Assembly: GCA_965115995.1 (NCBI GenBank)
Contig: OZ220472.1
Location: forward strand, 1,426,001-1,490,000
Length of the DNA: 64,000 nt
Direction: 5' to 3'
Source: Poriferisodalis sp026713105
GTDB taxonomy: Bacteria; Actinomycetota; Acidimicrobiia; Acidimicrobiales; Poriferisodalaceae
In this document: in pieces, positions 26,040 to 35,038 of the stretch
Layout: the number at the start of each line of letters is the position of its first letter
Numbering within the stretch: the stretch's first letter is position 1
Position numbers and translations under genes: made by a program
The notes under the pieces: generated by a model
What the model saw: only the letters and a program-made list of their open reading frames with translations
What the model was told of the DNA's origin: nothing
The model's database searches: none

Positions 26040-26948
26040 TCAGTCGCAGTCGAGGCGGTAGGCACCCTCGTGCGGGACCATGATGCCTGCCGTGGGCCCG
26101 CCGAAGTGGGTGCCGATCACGAGCGTCTCGCCGTCGGCCCAATCGCCGAACGCCTCGTGACGCGTTCGACGTGCTTCGTCGGGATCGGTGTCGAACATCG
26201 AGCTGAGATCGGGGTCGGCGAGCTGCATCGGGACATGCGCCATGTCGCCGGTGATGATCCCCCGCTTGCCGCCGCTCGAGATCACGACTGACAGATGTCC
26301 CGGCGTATGGCCGGGCGTCGACTGGAACGACACCTCTGAGCAGATGCTGTCGGTGGCTTCCACCATGTTGGCCCGGCCGGCTGCGGCGATCGGCGCGACC
26401 GAATCGTCGAACACGGCGTCGCTGAACAGGTCGTCGTGATTGGCCCAATAGTCGTACTCGGGGGCGCAGAACAAGTACTGCGCCTTCGGGAACGTCGGCA
26501 CCCAGTCGCCGCCCGGGTCGAGACATGTATTCCAGCCGACATGATCCACATGGAGGTGCGTGCATACGACGTGGGTGATGCTCTCGGGCGGGAAGCCCGC
26601 AGCGGTCATGTCATCGAGGAACGGGCCCTGTTGCTCGTGCCAGAGCGGGTTGGAGCGCTGCTTGTCGTTGCCGACGCAAGTATCGACGGCGATGCGGTGC
26701 TCGCCGGCGGAGATCACGCAGGTGTGGATGCGCTGGAGCAGGTAGCCGTCATCGCTGACGAAATGCGGGCGAAGCCACGGCGCCGCCTCGGCCCGGGCCA
26801 GCACGCCGCCCTTGCTCACTCCGTCGAAGAGGAACCGTGGAGACGTGGGCGTGGCCGACTCCGAGATCGACGTGATGTTCACGTCGCCGATCTGCCAGTG
26901 CAGCGGCGCAGGTCGCTCGGCATCGCTGGCGTTCTGCTCGGTGCTCAT
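26040..26948 (-). CDS. MBL-fold metallo-hydrolase
   Basis: A 302-residue metallo-beta-lactamase-fold protein. The zinc motif THLHVDHVGWN (HxHxDH) is near residue 125, another His is in QSTPGHTPGHLSV, an Asp is in IITGDMAHVP, and the final His is in IGTHFGGP. This resembles quorum-quenching lactonase and other hydrolase subfamilies. No signal peptide is visible. The ATG at 26946-26948 overlaps the TIGR03086 stop as ATGA, so both are coupled. The substrate is unknown. Confidence 0.88.
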   Translation of the reverse strand: MSTEQNASDAERPAPLHWQIGDVNITSISESATPTSPRFLFDGVSKGGVLARAEAAPWLRPHFVSDDGYLLQRIHTCVISAGEHRIAVDTCVGNDKQRSNPLWHEQQGPFLDDMTAAGFPPESITHVVCTHLHVDHVGWNTCLDPGGDWVPTFPKAQYLFCAPEYDYWANHDDLFSDAVFDDSVAPIAAAGRANMVEATDSICSEVSFQSTPGHTPGHLSVVISSGGKRGIITGDMAHVPMQLADPDLSSMFDTDPDEARRTRHEAFGDWADGETLVIGTHFGGPTAGIMVPHEGAYRLDCD

Positions 26949-27496
26949 GGCTGGCGACCGACGTAGGCCAGGTAGCGCTGCGCTGCGGTGGCGCCCTCGG
27001 GCGCCGGCACCTCGTCGGTGATCAGCTTCCACTTGCGCGGTATGTCGCCGAGCGACTTGACCCGGGCGAGGCTGCTCACGCACAGGTCCTCGGGCAGCTC
27101 GACCGCGACGCCGGCGGACTGGCCCAGATCCCACGAATGGGTGAGCGGGTCCCACTGCACCATGCCGACGAAGTCTTCGAAGCTCATGGGGCCGAACCAG
27201 TACTGGCCTTCGGCAGTTAGGTCGGCACCATCGAGCGCAGAGGCGATCCCGTCTCGGGTTTCGGCCCAGCGGGCGGCGGGGTCGTCGGTCTCACCGGCCA
27301 TCTGGGGCATGTTGATCTCGCCGGTGCGGGCGATGTCGGCAAGGGCGTCGAGCACGCCGCACTGGTGGCGCAGCAGCTCGGTCGCATTCCACGCTTCGCA
27401 AGGTGTCGTGTTGGCCCAGGCATCGGCGGGCACTTCGGCCACGACCGAGTCGAACAAGGCGACTGCTCGCTTGAAGTCGTCGATGGTCTCGCTCAT
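26945..27496 (-). CDS. TIGR03086-family metal-binding protein (DinB/maleylpyruvate-isomerase-like)
   Basis: A 183-residue four-helix-bundle protein. It has TPCEAWNATELLRHQCGVLDAL and WDPLTHSWDLGQSAG, supplying the histidines expected to bind a divalent metal. The family is common in actinobacteria and related to mycothiol-dependent enzymes, although mycothiol use here is not shown. It is translationally coupled to the MBL-fold hydrolase downstream. The ATG is at 27494-27496. The 192-bp gap upstream (27497-27688) holds no gene I can support. Confidence 0.8.
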   Translation of the reverse strand: MSETIDDFKRAVALFDSVVAEVPADAWANTTPCEAWNATELLRHQCGVLDALADIARTGEINMPQMAGETDDPAARWAETRDGIASALDGADLTAEGQYWFGPMSFEDFVGMVQWDPLTHSWDLGQSAGVAVELPEDLCVSSLARVKSLGDIPRKWKLITDEVPAPEGATAAQRYLAYVGRQP

Positions 27497-27688
27497 GGTG
27501 GATGGGTCCTCTCTCTGGTTCGAAGATTCAGCAGCCCCGTGGCGAAGCGTCGCTGCAGGAATCCGCGGCGATGCTACGTCGCGGACGCAGGCGGCTCACG
27601 AGTGGCCTGGCCCGAGCCGCAAGGTGCACATTCGTGATGGGCTCAAGTGGTCGGATCGCAACGATTCAGGTTGCCAGCTCGAGCGGGG

Positions 27689-28480
27689 TCAGTCGACCAA
27701 GTTGACGCGCAGGCCGGCGAGCGCCACTTGGCTGTCGTTCACGTAGCAGTCCCGCGCCCGAGCAGCGGCGAGCACGGCGTCGCGATCAACGGTCGTCACG
27801 TCGATGCCGCCGAGCCCTTCGCCGCGGCCGTCGGCCTCGGGCACAAACCGCAGCGTGGCGTTGTCGAGCTGGATCGTGGGGTGGCCGTCGGCATCGGCGC
27901 CGAGATCGATCTGCGCAATCTGGCTCCAGCGCTCGGCCAGCCGACCAGGATCGGGGCTCTGGAGCTCGGCGGCGGCGATGCCACTCACCTTGTCGGCGCA
28001 GACATAGGGCTCCCAGTTGGAGCCCGCAGGCGTCCAGGCACCGCCGACGGCATCACCGCCCGGCCCCGTCATCTGGTCCATCTCGAAGAACGCACCGCCG
28101 GTGTCGGCGGGGTGCAGCTGCATACCGACATGGCCCTCGTCCGGATGATTCATCTCGAATGCGATCCGGACGCCCAACTCGTCGACATGGGCACGGCGGG
28201 CAGCGACGTCGCTGACCTGCGTGATGACCATGTAGCCGGTGTCGCCGCCCCGCCGCTGCTGATATCGGCCGGCGGCAGTGTCCGGTTGGGTCGGCGTGAC
28301 GCATTCGAGGAACTGGGCGCCCACCGGCCAGAGCACGTTCTTGAGGCCGAAGATGCCGACACCCGGATCGGTGAAGCAAGGCTCGACGCCCAGAACGCTC
28401 TGGATGTCTGCCGAGGTGCGAGCCAGTTCGCCCGTGGTGACAGCAATTTGACGAAGTCGAATCCACATGCGCGCCACCAT
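27689..28480 (-). CDS. VOC (glyoxalase/extradiol-dioxygenase fold) protein
   Basis: About 263 residues with two beta-alpha-beta modules. The first starts WIRLRQIAVTTGELARTSADIQSVLG. A histidine and acidic metal-ligand candidates are in NHPDEGHVGMQLHPAD and GAFFEMDQM. The second module (SGIAAAELQSPDPGRLAERW) is shorter. The reaction is unknown. The ATG at 28478-28480 (MVARMWIRLRQ) is used; an ATG 12 bases downstream is equally possible, and neither has a strong ribosome-binding site. Confidence 0.75.
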   Translation of the reverse strand: MVARMWIRLRQIAVTTGELARTSADIQSVLGVEPCFTDPGVGIFGLKNVLWPVGAQFLECVTPTQPDTAAGRYQQRRGGDTGYMVITQVSDVAARRAHVDELGVRIAFEMNHPDEGHVGMQLHPADTGGAFFEMDQMTGPGGDAVGGAWTPAGSNWEPYVCADKVSGIAAAELQSPDPGRLAERWSQIAQIDLGADADGHPTIQLDNATLRFVPEADGRGEGLGGIDVTTVDRDAVLAAARARDCYVNDSQVALAGLRVNLVD

Positions 28481-28529
28481 AGAAGCGGGTGAGCGGGGAT
28501 GCTTGCAGTCCGTCGCGGAATGTCCCGGT

Positions 28530-29609
28530 CTACGGGCCTCGCAGGGGCGGGCGGTGGCGGTCGAGGAGGCTGTTGAGCTCGGCGCCGGCGAGGAGGCCCA
28601 TTGCCAGCAGGTAGAGCCACAGCAGCAGGCTGAGCGCGCCGCCGAGCAGGCCGAAGACTGCGTTGACGCCGCTGGAGGCGAGCTGCAGGTACGCACCGAA
28701 CCCGCCTGAGACGGCCAGCCACCACACAGTTGCCAGCAGTGCGCCGGGCACCTCGCGCCGCCACCTGAGCTTGTGGAGCGGGGCGATTCGGTACACCGTC
28801 GCCGCCCAGGCGACCACTGCCACGAAGACGACTGGCCAGCGCAGCCAGTCCCACGCCGTGCTGAATGAGCTGCCCGCGCCCAGACGGTCTGCCAGCTCGG
28901 AGCCGCCGCCGAACAGCGGGCCGACCACCAGCATCGTCGCCACCACGGCGGCAACCACCAACGTCAACAACGTCAGGGCGACGCCGACAACTCGAGTCGA
29001 CAGCCAGCTGCGGGCGCCCTGGTGGCCACGAGTCACGTTCAGTGCCCGCACCACGGCGATGAAGCCTCGGGACGACGCATAGGCGGCCACCGCCACGCCG
29101 ACGGTGATGACCCGTGCGTCGGAACGGTCGAACAGATCGGCCACGGTGGCGTCGAGCGTGTTCTGGTCGCCGAACGTGTTGCTGATCTGTTGCAGCAGCC
29201 ACATCTCGGTGTCGGCGGCGGCGCCCCGGCCGATGAGGACATCCAACGAGCCCAGCGCCGCCGCGAACACGATGACCGCCGGGAAGAGCCCCAACAGCGC
29301 GAAGAAGGCGATCTCAGCCGACAGTCCGCCGATGCGCTTGGCCGCCCAATCCTGGCGGGTCTCGTTGATGATGTTCAAGACGTTGCGTGTCAGCGAACGG
29401 GGCGGCGTGGTGTCTCCGTCTGCGTCTGCTGTCGCGTTGGATGGCGCGGTGTCTCCGGCTGCGTCTGCTGTCGCGTTGGGCGGCGTGGTGTCTCCGACTG
29501 CGTCTGCTGTCGCGTTGGACGGTGCGGTGTCTTCGGCTGCAGATTCGGTCGTGCGATGTCGCGCTTCGCCGCGGGCTGAACCCTCCGTCGCGTGGCCCTT
29601 GTTGCTCAG
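28530..29609 (-). CDS. YihY/BrkB-family membrane protein with N-terminal 13-residue repeats
   Basis: The membrane part has about six hydrophobic segments (AEIAFFALLGLFPAVIVFAAALG, then VGVALTLLTLVVAAVVATML and others) and ends LNSLLDRHRPPLRGP, as in the YihY/BrkB family of unknown transport function. A TTG at 29378 would start at NIINETRQDW. The frame is open further upstream through three 13-residue repeats of the type NATADAxGDTxPx, to a CTG at 29607-29609 overlapping the ligase stop as CTGA. No ATG or GTG exists in that stretch. I prefer the long form because a conserved-looking helix precedes the TTG; TTG 29378 remains the conservative alternative. Confidence 0.72.
   Translation of the reverse strand: MSNKGHATEGSARGEARHRTTESAAEDTAPSNATADAVGDTTPPNATADAAGDTAPSNATADADGDTTPPRSLTRNVLNIINETRQDWAAKRIGGLSAEIAFFALLGLFPAVIVFAAALGSLDVLIGRGAAADTEMWLLQQISNTFGDQNTLDATVADLFDRSDARVITVGVAVAAYASSRGFIAVVRALNVTRGHQGARSWLSTRVVGVALTLLTLVVAAVVATMLVVGPLFGGGSELADRLGAGSSFSTAWDWLRWPVVFVAVVAWAATVYRIAPLHKLRWRREVPGALLATVWWLAVSGGFGAYLQLASSGVNAVFGLLGGALSLLLWLYLLAMGLLAGAELNSLLDRHRPPLRGP
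29404..29550. repeat. 39-bp tandem repeat (3 full copies and a partial)
   Basis: Units at 29404-29442, 29443-29481 and 29482-29520 are 39 bp long and differ at few positions. A diverged partial unit follows to about 29550. The period is a multiple of three, and the minus-strand frame encodes 13-residue repeats joined to the BrkB-like protein. Several of the differences fall in the variable third and tenth-to-thirteenth residues of the unit. Confidence 0.9.
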
Positions 29610-31114
29610 GGTGAGTCAGCCTTCACAAGCCCGGCGGCCCGGGCGACGAGGCCGTTGCGGTCGATTTTCGCCGTCGAGGCCAGTGGGATTTCCTCGACAA
29701 ACCAGACATGGCGGGGGTGCGCGTAGGCGGGGCCGTTGGCGAGCGCGTGTTTCTTGACCTCGTCGGTCGTGAGCGTGCGGCCGGGTTCGACACGCACGAA
29801 GGCTGCCGGGAGCTGTCCCTTCAGCTCGTCGGGCACCGGGACGACCACGGCTTGGTGCACCGCAGGGTGCTTCTCGAGCATCTGCTCGACGGCGTCGGGG
29901 TAGATGTTCTCGCCGGCACACACGAACATGTCGTCGACGCGGCCCACGAAGTAATAGAAGCCGTCGGTGTCACGGGTCATCAGATCGCCCGTGTGGTACC
30001 AGCCGTCGGTCAGCCGTTCGGACGTGACCTCGGGCAGGTTGTGATAGCCGGTCATGACACCGGGGGAGCGCACCCACAGCTCGCCGGCATCGCTGTCGGT
30101 GCCCGTGTTCGGGTCGACCAACCGCAACTCGACCTTGGGGTGCTGGTGGCCGACGGAGATCTTGGGCCGCGGCTTGCCCTCGGGATGAGGGCCGAACTCA
30201 AGCACGGCCTCGGTGGTGCCATAACCGTTGGAGACGACTGCCCCCGGGAGCAGCCGCTGCACGTCGTCGAACAGGGCCTCAGTCAGCGGGGCCGAGCCGA
30301 TGAATGCGCGCTGCACCGAGGACAAGTCGGGCACCTCCTGGCCGGCGGCAACCCGGGAGGCGATCTCGGCGGTGACAAGGGCGAACATCGTCGGCACGCC
30401 TGAGCACATCGTGACGTTGTGATCTGCGATGGCATCGATGTAGCCCGAGGCGGTGAAGCCCGGTAAGAGAACTACGGTGCCGCCGTTTGCGAACGCCAGC
30501 TTGGACGACATGGAAGCGTTCTTGTGGTAGAGCGGGGCGGAGACGAGCATGACCTCGCCCGGCATCGCAGCGCCGTACTCGAGCACCGTGAAGGTGACGT
30601 TGCGATGAGTCAGCAGGACGCCCTTGGGCCGGCCCGTCGAGCCCGAGGTGTAGATCTGCACGGCGATGTCGTCGTCGTGGACATCGGCGGCGGTGCTCAA
30701 CGGTTGATGGGCTGTCAAGGCATCCCATTCGGGGGTGCCGATGACGATGTGCGGTATGTCGGGCGGCACCAGCGACGCGTGCTCCGTATCGGAGATGACC
30801 AGTTGAACATCAGCATCGTCGAGGATGTACGCCTGGGTCTCGGCGGGAAGCCGCGTGTTGAGCGGCACGAACACCAACCCGGCTGCCGGGGCGCCGAACA
30901 TCACGTCGTAGTACTGGCCGCAGTTGGCAGCGAGCAGCCCGACCCTTGTGAACGGTGCCAGCCCCCGGGCGGCCAGGCCTGCCCCGCAGCGCAGCGCCCG
31001 GTCCCGGAGCTGGCCGGCCGTGACGTGCTCAGGCGGCGACGCCGACCGGTCGATGAGCACGACGGCATCATCGTGGGGCGCACGTTCAAGCAATTCGGCG
31101 ACGTTCATCGCCAT
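29606..31114 (-). CDS. Class I adenylate-forming acyl-CoA synthetase/ligase
   Basis: A 502-residue AMP-forming ligase. It has the P-loop YTSGSTGRPKGV near residue 158, YGTTE, the motif WYHTGDL, and the hinge region GRVDDMFVCAGENIYP before the mobile C-terminal domain with its late Lys in STAKIDRNGL. It activates a carboxylate with ATP and joins it to CoA; the acid is unknown. It starts six bases after the molybdopterin oxidoreductase stop and may share its transcript. An ATG at 31108 is an alternative start. Confidence 0.9.
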   Translation of the reverse strand: MAMNVAELLERAPHDDAVVLIDRSASPPEHVTAGQLRDRALRCGAGLAARGLAPFTRVGLLAANCGQYYDVMFGAPAAGLVFVPLNTRLPAETQAYILDDADVQLVISDTEHASLVPPDIPHIVIGTPEWDALTAHQPLSTAADVHDDDIAVQIYTSGSTGRPKGVLLTHRNVTFTVLEYGAAMPGEVMLVSAPLYHKNASMSSKLAFANGGTVVLLPGFTASGYIDAIADHNVTMCSGVPTMFALVTAEIASRVAAGQEVPDLSSVQRAFIGSAPLTEALFDDVQRLLPGAVVSNGYGTTEAVLEFGPHPEGKPRPKISVGHQHPKVELRLVDPNTGTDSDAGELWVRSPGVMTGYHNLPEVTSERLTDGWYHTGDLMTRDTDGFYYFVGRVDDMFVCAGENIYPDAVEQMLEKHPAVHQAVVVPVPDELKGQLPAAFVRVEPGRTLTTDEVKKHALANGPAYAHPRHVWFVEEIPLASTAKIDRNGLVARAAGLVKADSP

Positions 31115-31120
31115 CGCAGG

Positions 31121-33379
31121 CTACGACGGCGAGCCGCTGGCTGTTTGTGGTGGCGATCTGTTGATTGTTGGCGACGGCGAGCTGCTGGCTGTTTGTGACG
31201 GCTCGGATGCGGGTTCGGTTTCAGCTTCGGCGAGTGTGTCGGCAGCGATGGTGCTGTTGGGTGCGGACTCGACTTCGACGAGCGTGTCGAAGAAGGCCGC
31301 TGTTCCGATGTCGGGATCGGGGCCACCGCGGGCGGCGTTGGTGAGCACGTTGACAGTTCGCCCGGCCGCGTCGCCGGCCCACCAACCGAACGGCACGGCG
31401 ACGAGCCCCCGTTGCAATCGGTCGGTGATGGTCGCTTCGACGAACAGCTCGCCCCGGTCGTTGAACACACGAACACGGTCGTCTTCGGCGATGCCGCGAG
31501 CTGCCGCGTCGTCGGAGCTGATCTCTAAGCGCGGTCGGGGCGGGTTCGGCAGGTGATGGGCAAATCCGCCGTAGAAACTGTTGAGGAACCGCTGGTGCTG
31601 CTTCGGGCTCATAAGCGACAGGGGATAGCGCCTGGCCAACGCAGCGTCACCGCTCGGCGACTCCATGGCCGGCTGGTACCGAAGCGCACCGAGTTGCAGA
31701 GGACCCAGATGTCGGAATGAGGCTGCTGCACCGAACGTTGCATCAGGAGCTACGTCGCCGGACGCGCTGATCTCGCCGTCGCTGACAGGCGCACCGGCCG
31801 CATCGGACAGCGGCCGGGGTGCAAGCGGCACCTCTCGCTCGGTCAATGCAGACCAGCCGGGTGGCACGGCCAGTCGTGCCCAGCCCTCGCGCTCCAGCCT
31901 CTCGTAGGTGATGCCGTCGAGCCACGGGTGGCCGCTCGCCAACAGGTCTCGTGCCACCTGTTCATCGCTGTCGGCGAGGCCGGGGCCATCAAGCTCCAGC
32001 GCGCCAGCGAGCCGGCGGAAGATCTCGTTGTTGGGCAGGCACTCGCCGACGGGGTCGATGGCGGGCAGGTTCAGCGACACATACAGGTGACCCCACGCAT
32101 TCATCAGGTCGAGATGCTCGATCGCAGTGGTGGTCGGCAACACGATGTCGGCGTAGCGGGCAGTGTCGGTCATGAACTGCTCGATCACCACGGTGAACAG
32201 GTCATCGCGTTCGAGCCCGGCGATCACCCGGTTCTGGTCGGGTGCCACGACGGCCGGATTGCAGCCGTAGTTCACCAGCACGGTCACCGGCGGGTTCATG
32301 TCAACTAGCACCTCGCCGAGCGCGGACGCATTCACGACACGCTGCGGGCCCGCCGGCGGGGCGAGATCGGTCAGCGCCGTATCGAAGAACACCTGTGTCG
32401 ACCGCATGTAGCCGACACCCGCCACCGCAGCCAATCCAGCCACAGCCCGGTGGATGTCACGCCCGTGCTCGCGATGCTCCATGCCGATCAGCGCACGCAG
32501 CACGGCCGGTTGCTCGTGCGCGATGCGGTGTGCCAGGCGAACGATGTCTGCCTCATCGAGGCCGGTGATGGCGGCCGCTTCGCCGAGGCCGAGCGAACGA
32601 GCCTCGCTGCGCAGTTCCGGCCAGCCGTCGGCGCTGGCGGCCAGGCGCTCCTCGTCGATGAGACGCTCACTGTCGAGCACCCAGATCAGCCCGAGCACCA
32701 AGGCCACATCGGTGCCCGGACGCGGCTGAACATGCCAATCGGCCCGCTGGGCTGTCATCGTGCCCACGGGATCGACCACGATCACCGTCGCCCCGCTGCT
32801 GCGAGCGGTCTCGATGTAGGGCCACATGTGGCGATTGGTGAGCAGCGTGTTGGTGCCCCACAGCACGATGGTGCGAGCGCCGGCGATCTCTTCGGGATCG
32901 GCACCGAGCGGCAGCCCCAGCACATCGGCGGCGCCATACCAGGCGGTGACGCCACAGAAGTGCCGGTTGAGCCTCGTGGCCCCCAGCGCGGCAAAGAAGC
33001 GCTCGGCCAGCACGCCCCGCTGCACGAGCCCTTGGGTGCCGTCCGACGAGTAGGGCAGCACCGTCTCGCCGCCATGGCGGGCGACGGCGGTGCTGATCCG
33101 CTCAGCGATCTCGGCGATCGCAGTGTCCCAACTAATCGGCTCAAAACGCCCTGCACCCTTGGAACCGCTTCGCCGCAGCGGCCGCAGCAGCCGGTCGGGG
33201 TGATACACCCGGTCGAGGAACGGGTTCACCTTCGGGCAGAGCTGTCCGTCGGTGAACGGATGGGTGGGATCGCCCCGCAGGTTCACGGCCACGCCGCCAC
33301 GGACAGTGACCTCCCAGGCGCACGTATCGGGGCAATCGTGGTGGCACGCTCCGCGCACGACGGTCTCGGCGCCGCTCAT
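31121..33379 (-). CDS. Molybdopterin-dependent oxidoreductase (formate-dehydrogenase-like large subunit)
   Basis: A 752-residue molybdenum enzyme of the DMSO-reductase superfamily. The N-terminal four-cysteine [4Fe-4S] motif is CHHDCPDTC followed by LCPK. It has Mo-cofactor motifs (LWGTNTLLTNRHMWP, VNYGCNPAV, DIVLPTTTAIEHLD) and a C-terminal dinucleotide-binding domain (LSLMSPKQHQRFLNSFYGG). No twin-arginine signal is visible, so it is probably cytoplasmic. The C-terminal 45 residues are Ser/Thr/Pro-rich and encoded by a 48-bp-period repeat. The substrate is unknown. The start ATG lies inside a duplicated 24-bp segment, with a short upstream frame. Confidence 0.88.
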   Translation of the reverse strand: MSGAETVVRGACHHDCPDTCAWEVTVRGGVAVNLRGDPTHPFTDGQLCPKVNPFLDRVYHPDRLLRPLRRSGSKGAGRFEPISWDTAIAEIAERISTAVARHGGETVLPYSSDGTQGLVQRGVLAERFFAALGATRLNRHFCGVTAWYGAADVLGLPLGADPEEIAGARTIVLWGTNTLLTNRHMWPYIETARSSGATVIVVDPVGTMTAQRADWHVQPRPGTDVALVLGLIWVLDSERLIDEERLAASADGWPELRSEARSLGLGEAAAITGLDEADIVRLAHRIAHEQPAVLRALIGMEHREHGRDIHRAVAGLAAVAGVGYMRSTQVFFDTALTDLAPPAGPQRVVNASALGEVLVDMNPPVTVLVNYGCNPAVVAPDQNRVIAGLERDDLFTVVIEQFMTDTARYADIVLPTTTAIEHLDLMNAWGHLYVSLNLPAIDPVGECLPNNEIFRRLAGALELDGPGLADSDEQVARDLLASGHPWLDGITYERLEREGWARLAVPPGWSALTEREVPLAPRPLSDAAGAPVSDGEISASGDVAPDATFGAAASFRHLGPLQLGALRYQPAMESPSGDAALARRYPLSLMSPKQHQRFLNSFYGGFAHHLPNPPRPRLEISSDDAAARGIAEDDRVRVFNDRGELFVEATITDRLQRGLVAVPFGWWAGDAAGRTVNVLTNAARGGPDPDIGTAAFFDTLVEVESAPNSTIAADTLAEAETEPASEPSQTASSSPSPTINRSPPQTASGSPS
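31125..31197. repeat. Imperfect direct repeat in the C-terminal tail of the molybdopterin gene
   Basis: The 25-bp segment at 31125-31149 recurs at 31173-31197 with one mismatch, a 48-bp period. It encodes similar TASGSPS/TASSSPS-type tails on the minus strand. This fits in-frame expansion at a protein end. Confidence 0.8.
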
Positions 33380-33468
33380 CCGAGGACGTCCCTGGGCCGC
33401 GAGATTCGGTGTGGCGCTCCGCGGTGGCCGCAGATGTCGGCAGCGCTCATCCGAGGACGTCCCTGGGC
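33374..33468. repeat. 24-bp perfect direct repeat covering a translation start
   Basis: The 24 bases at 33374-33397 are repeated exactly at 33445-33468, 71 bp away. The first copy contains the ribosome-binding region and ATG of the molybdopterin gene; the second is a duplicate of that start context. Confidence 0.9.
33376..33450 (-). CDS. Possible 24-codon leader peptide upstream of the molybdopterin gene
   Basis: The duplicated start context at 33448-33450 opens MSAADICGHRGAPHRISRPR and continues four residues to a TGA at 33376-33378. That stop overlaps the molybdopterin-gene ATG as ATGA. It has the same upstream ribosome-binding context as the real start. It could couple translation or act as a regulatory leader, or it could be a harmless relic of duplication. 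Confidence 0.4.
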   Translation of the reverse strand: MSAADICGHRGAPHRISRPRDVLG

Positions 33469-33558
33469 AGCAGCAAGTGCATCACCCCTAGCATGGCGCA
33501 TCGAAGCCGGGGCGCCCTCATCGGATTCCGGACGCAGCCGGCACGAGGCGAACTGTCC

Positions 33559-34983
33559 ATGGCACAGACGACATCCTCGGCGACGCCAGTCGCCGCGCCA
33601 CCCCTTGGCGAGCCGGCGCGCCTGTTCAGCGGGCCGTTTCTCGTACTCAACATCAGCGCCCTGTTCTCGGCAATCTCGTTCTCCTCAATGCTGCCGCTCA
33701 CGGCCCTGTTGGTGACCAACCAGACAGGTGGCGGCGATGTGGCGGTCGGGTTCGCCATCGGCGTATTCGCCATCACGGCGATCGCAGCCCGGCCGCTCAT
33801 CGGCCGTCTCGGCGATGAACGCGGCCGCCGCTTGCTGATCGTCATCGGCGGCTTCACCACGGCAGCGACGTTCTTTGGGCACATCTGGGCCGACACCTAC
33901 GTCGTGATCCTGATCATGCGCATGCTGACTGGGGCGTTCCAGGGAATGTTCTTCGTCGGCAGCGCGGCGATGATCAGCGACCTCGCCCCTGAGGACCGCC
34001 GGGGCGAGGCCATCAGCTGGTTCTCGGTGTTCCTCTACTTCGGCATGGGAATCGGCCCCGGGCTGGGAACCATCATCGAGGAGTGGGCCGAATCGTCGTT
34101 CTTCCTCGGGGGCTACGACACGGCATTCGCTGTTGCCGGCGTACTCATGGCGATGTCGGCAGTGATCGGCTGGTTTCTCCCGAAGGACTCGCCAAGCGAA
34201 CTAGTCCAGCCCTTCGCCAAGGGTCCAAGCGGCCAAGCGAACGGTCAGGAGAGCGGGGCCGCGAGTGGCACGTCGCCCTTGCAGACGCGCCTCGCACGCG
34301 CCGCACGCCCACTGGTATTCCAACTCGTCGGCAAAGAGGGGAGCGCGGTCCAACTGGCCCCGGCACTGCGAGAACAGCCGTCAGCAGCTAGCCAGCCACC
34401 GGCAGCCACTTCCAACGCCGGCGGGGTCTTCTACAAACCCGCCCTGTGGCCCGGGACCATCCTGGCGATGGGCATCATCATCATCCCCGCGCTGTACGGC
34501 TACCTGCCCAAGCTCGCCGAGGAGCACGGCCTCGGTTGGCTCGGCCCAGTGTTCTTCGTCTACAGCATGCTGGTGCTGGTGCTCCGCATCATCGGGCGCA
34601 AGCTGCCCGACACCTTGGGCACGAAACGCACGGCCACGCTGGCGCTCATCGGCGCCGCAGCCGGCATGGTCGTGATGGGCACCTTCGTTTCGGTATTGGG
34701 GCTCTACATCGCAGTGGTCATCCTGGCCCTCGGCGGCTCACTGCTGTACCCGGCGCTCATGGTTGCAGCGGTCGAAGGCGTGCCGCCCAACGAGCGAGCC
34801 CGCGCGCTCAGCACATTCACGATGTTCTTCGAGCTCTCGGCAGGCATCGGCGGGCCGATTCTGGGCCTGTCGGCATGGCTCCTCGGCGCCACAGTCGGTG
34901 CCTTCTACGCAGCGGCGGCCTGCTCGCTGCTCGGCATAGTGCTGCTCGGCATCTGGCAGCGCGGTTTGGCCTCGACCCGCTAG
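33559..34983 (+). CDS. MFS transporter
   Basis: A 474-residue major facilitator with about twelve membrane segments. The loop between segments 2 and 3 has the family motif RPLIGRLGDERGRR, and segment 5 follows DLAPEDRRGEAISW. A central cytoplasmic region of about 85 residues is Ser/Ala/Gln-rich and unusually long. It probably exports or imports a small molecule by proton antiport; the substrate is unknown. The ATG at 33559 is used because the upstream frame reads through the 24-bp repeat. It diverges from the molybdopterin gene. Confidence 0.88.
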   Translation: MAQTTSSATPVAAPPLGEPARLFSGPFLVLNISALFSAISFSSMLPLTALLVTNQTGGGDVAVGFAIGVFAITAIAARPLIGRLGDERGRRLLIVIGGFTTAATFFGHIWADTYVVILIMRMLTGAFQGMFFVGSAAMISDLAPEDRRGEAISWFSVFLYFGMGIGPGLGTIIEEWAESSFFLGGYDTAFAVAGVLMAMSAVIGWFLPKDSPSELVQPFAKGPSGQANGQESGAASGTSPLQTRLARAARPLVFQLVGKEGSAVQLAPALREQPSAASQPPAATSNAGGVFYKPALWPGTILAMGIIIIPALYGYLPKLAEEHGLGWLGPVFFVYSMLVLVLRIIGRKLPDTLGTKRTATLALIGAAAGMVVMGTFVSVLGLYIAVVILALGGSLLYPALMVAAVEGVPPNERARALSTFTMFFELSAGIGGPILGLSAWLLGATVGAFYAAAACSLLGIVLLGIWQRGLASTR

Positions 34984-35038
34984 CCGGTTCGGAGCGCGCC
35001 GCATTCGGAGCCTCCACAAAGTGCTGATCAACCGCAGC

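Noticed and set aside
31121..33379. A selenocysteine formate dehydrogenase
   Set aside because: There is no in-frame TGA in the gene, and the N-terminal motif and cofactor regions use Cys or other ordinary residues.
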